Origin: Brevibacterium sp. CBA3109
GTDB lineage: Bacteria; Actinomycetota; Actinomycetes; Actinomycetales; Brevibacteriaceae
DNA: 64,000 bases
NCBI RefSeq assembly: GCF_040256645.1
Contig: NZ_CP158281.1
Span: forward strand, 3,348,001 to 3,412,000
Reading direction: 5' to 3'
Below are positions 59,523 through 64,000 of the stretch, piece after piece. How positions within the stretch are numbered: the stretch's first letter is position 1; each line of letters starts with the position of its first letter. Position numbers and translations under genes: made by a program. The notes beneath the pieces are model-generated. The model saw nothing but the letters and a program-made list of their open reading frames with translations, had not been told where the DNA came from and searched no databases.

Positions 59523-59768
59523 TTCGTCTGCACTTTCGGTGTCTCGGTGCAGCCGGGCACGAGTCGTGACGTGTATTGCGGCAAGAGTCCCGGGCGTATT
59601 CGGGTGCTCGAGCACACGAACCCTTCAGGCACTCGGGCCCCCAGGACGTTTCGGGCAGTTGGGCACTTGGGTACCCGGTCGCACGGTACAGTTCGTCGAC
59701 GACGATGTTCGGCTGTCACCAATGATGTGTGGGGCGGCGGTGTATCCGTCGCTGGTGAAGTTCTGAAC

Positions 59769-60404
59769 TCAGACGAGAGCGGGCGGTCCGCGTCGGTAGT
59801 TGGGGCCGACGACGGCGGAGGTGATGGCCTGCGGCAGATGGAACTCGCCCTGGCCGGGTCGGGCATGGAAGTCGGCCAGGATGCCGACCGCCTCGGCGAG
59901 TGCCCGGAGTGCGGTGGCCACCGGCCCGAGTGCCAGCTGCAGGATGGTGAGGATGATGTCTTCGCCGCGCTTGAGGGCCACTGCGGTGGCGATGACTGCG
60001 GCGGCGTGAGCGAGCACCATGGCCAGACTCGCGCTCGACCCGTCCCCCGCCAAGTGCGCCATCGGCGCGCCCTGGCCCAGGTCGAGGGCGCCGGTTCCAT
60101 GGTTCAGGTGCTGGTGGCCCATGGCTGTTCCGGTCATCGCAGCACCAGTGGAGGTGGGTGCGGCAGTGAACCAGCCCATCGACAGGTGCATGAGGATCTG
60201 ACCGAGACCGAGCAGTGACCCCAGTGCCAGATATCCGAGGCGACGGCCAGCGAGGATCATTGCGGCCCACAGGGCGAAGACGAAGACGATCACGATGCCG
60301 AGGGGAGAGGCCGTGCCGCCGGCGCCGACGTGCATGAGCACAGCCAGCAGGGTCGTCATGAGGGCGGCGAAGAGAGCACGAATCGACTTGTTCGACCCGG
60401 TCAT
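59769..60404 (-). CDS. Predicted copper-associated membrane protein
   Basis: 211 aa with five predicted helices (about 8-30, 33-52, 55-78, 120-142, 150-175) and a loop after the third helix carrying AMGHQHLNHG (His/Met-rich). The final 30 residues are polar. It is not recognised as a named family, but the His/Met loop and the neighbouring PCu(A)C and DyP genes suggest a role in copper transfer. ATG 60404 is used. A 246-bp gap separates it from the PCu(A)C gene, so the latter may have its own promoter. Confidence 0.65.
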   Translation of the reverse strand: MTGSNKSIRALFAALMTTLLAVLMHVGAGGTASPLGIVIVFVFALWAAMILAGRRLGYLALGSLLGLGQILMHLSMGWFTAAPTSTGAAMTGTAMGHQHLNHGTGALDLGQGAPMAHLAGDGSSASLAMVLAHAAAVIATAVALKRGEDIILTILQLALGPVATALRALAEAVGILADFHARPGQGEFHLPQAITSAVVGPNYRRGPPALV

Positions 60405-60447
60405 GCCTCTCCTCTCCTTGGGCTGCTCACGCGAACGACTTCGCGAC

Positions 60448-60486
60448 TGAGTCTCAGGAGACTCAACACTTCTACTCAGTGTAGAA
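60448..60486 (-). promoter_or_regulatory. Two adjoining palindromes upstream of the copper-associated membrane protein gene
   Basis: TGAGTCTC-AG-GAGACTCA (60448-60465, perfect 8-2-8) and TTCTAC-TCAGT-GTAGAA (60470-60486, perfect 6-5-6) lie 44-82 bp before the start codon at 60404. The second resembles the TACA/TGTA-type sites of CopY/BlaI repressors. They are likely operators; which regulator uses them is unknown. Confidence 0.55.
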
Positions 60487-60556
60487 CTAAGATGGCCGAC
60501 AACGCCAGAGTGGAACCGGTCATCACCCGAGCTGAGCCGGTCAGTGCCCTCAGAGG

Positions 60557-61192
60557 TTACATCCTCAGCCAGGTGTCAGCGGTCTTCTTGATCATGGCTC
60601 CGGCTTCTTCGGCCTCGTCCAGCCAGGTCACCGGCCGGCCGTCGGGGTCGATCACTGCGTCGGAGAGGACGATGACGTCGAAGTTGCAGACGAGTGCGGC
60701 CATCGCCGAGGCGCGCACAGATCCCGGCAGCTCGCCGGCGCCAGTGACGTCAGACGTGCCAGCGCCGTCAGAGGCCTCTGTTGTGTCCACGTCGTCCGCA
60801 GTGTCCGGACCGTCTGTGGCGTCTGCCGTGTCCGGGCCGTCAGAGGAGTCCACGTCTTCCGGGCCATCCGCGTCGCCGGACGTTCCGACTGTGCTCACGT
60901 CCCCACCGGCGATGACGATGCGGTCAACGCCCATGTCGTGGAGGCCCGGGGCCAGGTCGCGGATGCCGTCGAAGACGTCGGGCTTCTCCGAGCGCAGTAC
61001 GAGGTCTTCCTCGTCGGGTACGAAGATGGACAGTTCCTCATCGTCGACGTCGACGAGTTCGTCCTTCGTCGAGGCGAATATGAGAACACCGCCGACTGTG
61101 CGAGTGCGGCCGACGATGTCGACTAAGATCTCGGCGTGATCGTCGGAGGTGTAACTGGCGTCGTCAGTGTCGATGAGGAGCAGGGCATCCAT
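60557..61192 (-). CDS. Isochorismatase-fold pseudoenzyme with acidic insert
   Basis: 211 aa. The cysteine-hydrolase fold is visible: ALLLIDTDDASY (catalytic Asp), RSEKPDVFDGI (catalytic Lys), then MGVDRIVIAGG and DVIVLSDAVIDPDG. But where the family has G-x-x-T-x-x-C-V there is Ser (GSVRASAMAAL), preceded by a roughly 45-residue insertion made of Asp/Gly/Ala/Thr-rich near-repeats (DGPDTADATDGPDTAD in outline). The only Cys (ALVCNFD) is at the wrong place, so catalysis is unlikely. It starts 5 nt after the nagA stop and may act in the same pathway or as a regulator. Confidence 0.7.
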   Translation of the reverse strand: MDALLLIDTDDASYTSDDHAEILVDIVGRTRTVGGVLIFASTKDELVDVDDEELSIFVPDEEDLVLRSEKPDVFDGIRDLAPGLHDMGVDRIVIAGGDVSTVGTSGDADGPEDVDSSDGPDTADATDGPDTADDVDTTEASDGAGTSDVTGAGELPGSVRASAMAALVCNFDVIVLSDAVIDPDGRPVTWLDEAEEAGAMIKKTADTWLRM

Positions 61193-61197
61193 GTCTC

Positions 61198-62409
61198 CTA
61201 TCGTGCCATGTTCTCAGCCTGGATGCTCATGTCCGCGTTCAGCAGCAGGTAGTCAGCGGGCGTTCCGACTCGCAGCAGACTGTGCTCGTCTTCGGCGATG
61301 AGCCCCAGTGCCCGCAGCGGCACCAGGCTCGCGGCCCGGACCGCTTCAAGCGGGCTCATGCCCACCTCGGTGACTGCCCTCATCACCGCTTCATCCATGG
61401 TCAGGGTGGAGCCGGCAATCGATCCGGTCGAACCGTTCTCGCCCAGCAGGCGTGCCACGGAATCGTCGACCTGCACCGGCAGCGATCCGAGCATGTATCG
61501 CCCGTCGGCCATCCCCGTCGCGGCCATGGCATCGGTGATCAGTGCGATCCGCCCGGGCACCAGCCTCGTCAGCATTCGCGCAGGTGGCGCCGCCACATGC
61601 ACTCCGTCGTTGATGAGTTCGAGCGTGACGTGTCCTGCGTCGACGGCGGCGAGGATCGGACCAGGTGCGCGGTGGTGAATGCCGGGCATCGCGTTGAACG
61701 TGTGGGTGAGGATGCTCGCGCCCGCGTCGAAGGCCCGTGCCGCTTCCTCATAGCCGGCCGCGGTGTGCCCGATGGCCACGCTCACCCCCGCCGAGGCGAA
61801 CCGTGAGATCGCGTCGAGTGCACCGGGCAGTTCAGGAGCGATCGTGATCTGGGCCAGCGTTCCGTCAGCAGCCGTGAGTATCGATTCGACCGCCTCCGGG
61901 GTGGGCGACGTCAGCACTTCGGGTGCGTGTGCACCCTTGAAGTCCGGGGACAGGAACGGCCCTTCGGCGTGCAGGCCGAGCACGCCAGGCCTCTGCCTCA
62001 CCAGCCTGGCTCCAGTGGTCAGGGATTCACAGAGGCCGGCGATCGTGTCCGAGACGAAGGAGAGTGCGAGCGCCCGGGTTCCGTGTCGACGGTGGACTGC
62101 GAGCACCTCATCGAGTCCGGCTTCCCCGTCTTCGGCACTCGACCCTCCGGCCCCGTGGCAGTGGATGTCGACATAGGCGGGGGCCAGGTATGCTCCTCCT
62201 GCGTCGATGGTCCTCACCCTCGGCGAGGTGCTCAGCTCCTGCCAGCCCGAACCGCGGCCGCGGGCGATGACGGTACCGCCGGCCTCGGCGAGCCAGTCAT
62301 CGGCCGATTCCAGGGCGAAACCGGCCGGATCGCCGTCGAGGATGATGGCGTTGTGGATGATCGTGTCCGCGGGCGTCCTGGTGTTCACCTGGGCGTTGTC
62401 AATCGTCAT
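61198..62409 (-). CDS. nagA: N-acetylglucosamine-6-phosphate deacetylase
   Basis: Converts GlcNAc-6-P to GlcN-6-P and acetate in amino-sugar recycling. 403 aa amidohydrolase: VDIHCHGAGG (His pair), GLHAEGPFLS (Glu), AIGHTAAGYEEA (His), LTHTFNAMPGIHHR (His) and the catalytic Asp in LITDAMAATGM. The C-terminal PLRALGLI and GTPADYLLLN are typical. ATG 62409 has GGAAG 7 nt upstream; a GTG at 62430 would overlap the S9 peptidase stop by 4 nt. Between the S9 peptidase and the isochorismatase-like gene in a tight operon. Confidence 0.9.
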   Translation of the reverse strand: MTIDNAQVNTRTPADTIIHNAIILDGDPAGFALESADDWLAEAGGTVIARGRGSGWQELSTSPRVRTIDAGGAYLAPAYVDIHCHGAGGSSAEDGEAGLDEVLAVHRRHGTRALALSFVSDTIAGLCESLTTGARLVRQRPGVLGLHAEGPFLSPDFKGAHAPEVLTSPTPEAVESILTAADGTLAQITIAPELPGALDAISRFASAGVSVAIGHTAAGYEEAARAFDAGASILTHTFNAMPGIHHRAPGPILAAVDAGHVTLELINDGVHVAAPPARMLTRLVPGRIALITDAMAATGMADGRYMLGSLPVQVDDSVARLLGENGSTGSIAGSTLTMDEAVMRAVTEVGMSPLEAVRAASLVPLRALGLIAEDEHSLLRVGTPADYLLLNADMSIQAENMAR

Positions 62410-62426
62410 CGGTCCGACTTCCGCCT

Positions 62427-64000
62427 TCACCCCAGAGTGCGGGCGCGTTGGGCGTCGATGTCGAGGACGTGCCTGTCGAGGAACGCCAGGACCGTGCGGT
62501 ACCAGACCTCGGCGTTGCCGCGACCGGCCACCCAGTGGCCCTCATCGGGGAAGTACAGGAAGCGGTGCTGTGTGAGCCCCTCTGCGTCCAGGGGTGTCTT
62601 CGAGACGGTCAGCAGGTCGTACCAGAGTTCCTGTCCCTGCCCGATCGGCACCCGGTAGTCCTTGTCGCCATGGATGACGAGCATCGGCACCTCGATCCTG
62701 TCGGCGAACAGGTGCGGCGAATACGTCCCCGACTGCTTCCGCATGGCCACATCCCAGGAGGCGTTGTCCGTGGTCCGGCCCATCGACGTCGTGTTCCACA
62801 GGGAGGCGTGCGTGATGATGCAGGTGAACCGGTCACCGGTGTGCCCGGCCACCCAGTTCGCCATATATCCGCCATAGGATCCGCCAGCCAGCGCGGTGCG
62901 CTCTGCGTCGATGTCGGGCCTCTCGATTGCTGCATCGGTGAGTGCGAGGATGTCCGTGAACGGTGCCCCGCCCAGCTCCTGCTGACCGCGGTCGATCATC
63001 GACTGACCGTAGCCGGTGGAGATCGCCGGATCCGGCAGCAGCACCGCGTATCCGGCTGCGGTGAACGGTCCCGGGTTCCACCGATACGTCCAGGAGTTCC
63101 AGGAACCCCAAGGCCCGCCGTGGGCGAACACGACGAGTGGGAACGGTCCTTCCCCGTCGGGCAGAGCCAGCCAGGCTCGCACCTCTGTGCCGTCGTCACC
63201 AACGGCGGCCACCTCGGTGAGGGTGCCCGACGCGTCGATGACGCTGCCCGGGTTGGCGAGCTCGCTGATCTGGCCCGAGACCAGGTCGATGGTGATGGGC
63301 AGAGGTGCGACGTCGATCGCCGAGGCAATTGCCACGACCGTGAGTCCCTGCACCTGCAGTCCGGCAAAGGCATATTTCTGGCCCGGACCGCCCACCAGCC
63401 GCCGAGGCTGTTCATCGTTGACATCACCGATGAAGACGCTGCCTCGCCCGTGATCGTCGGCGGTCGCCACGATCGTCGAATCATCGGCCCAGACGGGATC
63501 GAACCAGTGGTCGGCCTCGGGCCACACCGTCTTCAATGACCCTGTGTCGAGGTTGAGGAGCGTGAGTGTGGCACGAAGATTGGTCGTCGACGTCCAGAAC
63601 TGCTCCCGTGTGAGCAGCGCACGGGTTCCGTCGGGGCTGATGGCATCGATGCTGTATGCGTGATCGGCGGCAGCCTCGACCAGCAGCCGAGGTGCGCCAT
63701 GCTTGTGTAAGTCGATCTGCCAGATCTCACTGGCCTCGAGCTGACCGGGGATCGGCTTCTCGACCTGGATGAGGACGAATTGCGCTTCCTCGTCGACGGC
63801 CCAGTCGACGAGGCGACCGGGTGGCAGCTCAAGATAGCGAAAGGTGAGTCCGGTGGACGCTGCGGTCCTCGATGCTTCACTGGAACTGATGGTGTCGGGA
63901 GTGGTCGCATCTGAAGTGGTCGTGTCGAAACTGGCAGTGTCTGCCGTGACGTTCGCAGCGAGGTCCTCGTCGAACTCGTCGGTGACTGTGTTCAGGTCTG
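62427..64000 (-). CDS. S9 family peptidase (prolyl oligopeptidase / acylaminoacyl-peptidase type), 5' end missing
   Basis: 524 codons are visible and the frame stays open to the window edge, so the N-terminus is outside. Residues present form a beta-propeller part with repeats such as HAYSIDAISPDGTRALLT and HWFDPVWADDSTIVA, then the alpha/beta hydrolase domain: GPWGSWNSW, TALAGGSYGGYMANW (nucleophile Ser), HGDKDYRVPIGQGQELW (Asp) and FPDEGHWV (His). The triad is complete. It cleaves short peptides or N-blocked amino acids. First gene of an operon with nagA and the isochorismatase-like gene. Confidence 0.85.
   Translation of the reverse strand, partial: DLNTVTDEFDEDLAANVTADTASFDTTTSDATTPDTISSSEASRTAASTGLTFRYLELPPGRLVDWAVDEEAQFVLIQVEKPIPGQLEASEIWQIDLHKHGAPRLLVEAAADHAYSIDAISPDGTRALLTREQFWTSTTNLRATLTLLNLDTGSLKTVWPEADHWFDPVWADDSTIVATADDHGRGSVFIGDVNDEQPRRLVGGPGQKYAFAGLQVQGLTVVAIASAIDVAPLPITIDLVSGQISELANPGSVIDASGTLTEVAAVGDDGTEVRAWLALPDGEGPFPLVVFAHGGPWGSWNSWTYRWNPGPFTAAGYAVLLPDPAISTGYGQSMIDRGQQELGGAPFTDILALTDAAIERPDIDAERTALAGGSYGGYMANWVAGHTGDRFTCIITHASLWNTTSMGRTTDNASWDVAMRKQSGTYSPHLFADRIEVPMLVIHGDKDYRVPIGQGQELWYDLLTVSKTPLDAEGLTQHRFLYFPDEGHWVAGRGNAEVWYRTVLAFLDRHVLDIDAQRARTLG

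Overview
The window looks like a chromosomal stretch of a high-G+C actinobacterium. The best guess is Brevibacterium or a close relative in the Micrococcales. The reasons are the high G+C coding sequence throughout, typical actinobacterial families (DUF4235, DUF5819/HTTM, DUF3817, erythrin-VIT1 iron transporter, LPxTG-anchored M28 aminopeptidase), several TANNNT-N6/7-ATG leaderless starts, and an oleA / fused oleBC / oleD olefin locus as known in Micrococcus, Kocuria and Brevibacterium. The genus is an inference. There is no rRNA, tRNA, CRISPR array, insertion sequence or prophage that I can see. Both window edges are open: clpB starts at the left edge and an S9 peptidase gene runs off the right edge.

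Layout. 1-13 kb: clpB, a DUF5819-HTTM membrane pair, a CaiB/BaiF CoA-transferase, agmatine deiminase, a YtxH-like protein, cardiolipin synthase, a Nudix hydrolase, a crotonase and an MFS exporter. 13-19 kb: a TM2-domain protein, an FMN/3Fe-4S glutamate synthase-like protein, a dienelactone-hydrolase-like protein, an accessory nuclease-like gene bracketed on both sides by a 19-bp repeat family, an SDR and an unknown membrane protein. 19.4-24.3 kb: the oleA-oleBC-oleD operon for head-to-head condensation of fatty acyl chains into long-chain olefins. 24-33 kb: an acidic membrane protein, propionyl-CoA synthetase, an SRPBCC protein, a MerR-HEAT regulator with a separate HEAT-repeat protein and an LssY_C membrane protein, a lysozyme-like protein and a siderophore-type binding lipoprotein.

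33-46 kb: an ArsR/SmtB metal sensor, an operon of AhpD-like protein, aminotransferase and DMT permease, a cupin, a GCS2-type ligase, an M20 peptidase, an FkbM methyltransferase, an OSBS/N-acylamino-acid racemase, a CDF metal exporter, a flotillin and a DUF3817 protein. 46-57 kb: a sortase-anchored M28 aminopeptidase, an erythrin-VIT1 iron transporter, a 4-amino-4-deoxychorismate lyase-like enzyme, AroD, an alpha/beta hydrolase, and a proVWX-type osmoprotectant ABC operon. 57-64 kb: a methylguanine methyltransferase-like protein, a Tat-exported DyP peroxidase coupled to a PCu(A)C copper chaperone lipoprotein, a His/Met-containing membrane protein behind two palindromes, an isochorismatase-like pseudoenzyme with an acidic insert, NagA and the S9 peptidase.

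The most interesting signals are these: (i) the MerR-HEAT / HEAT / LssY_C locus, which has a MerR-type promoter with a 19-bp spacer and a centred dyad; (ii) the 19-bp repeat family around the nuclease-like gene; (iii) GTAAC-type direct repeats with 11-bp period before the osmoprotectant operon and between the aminopeptidase and iron transporter genes; (iv) the copper chaperone-DyP module with palindromic operator candidates upstream; and (v) the isochorismatase-fold protein that has lost its catalytic Cys.
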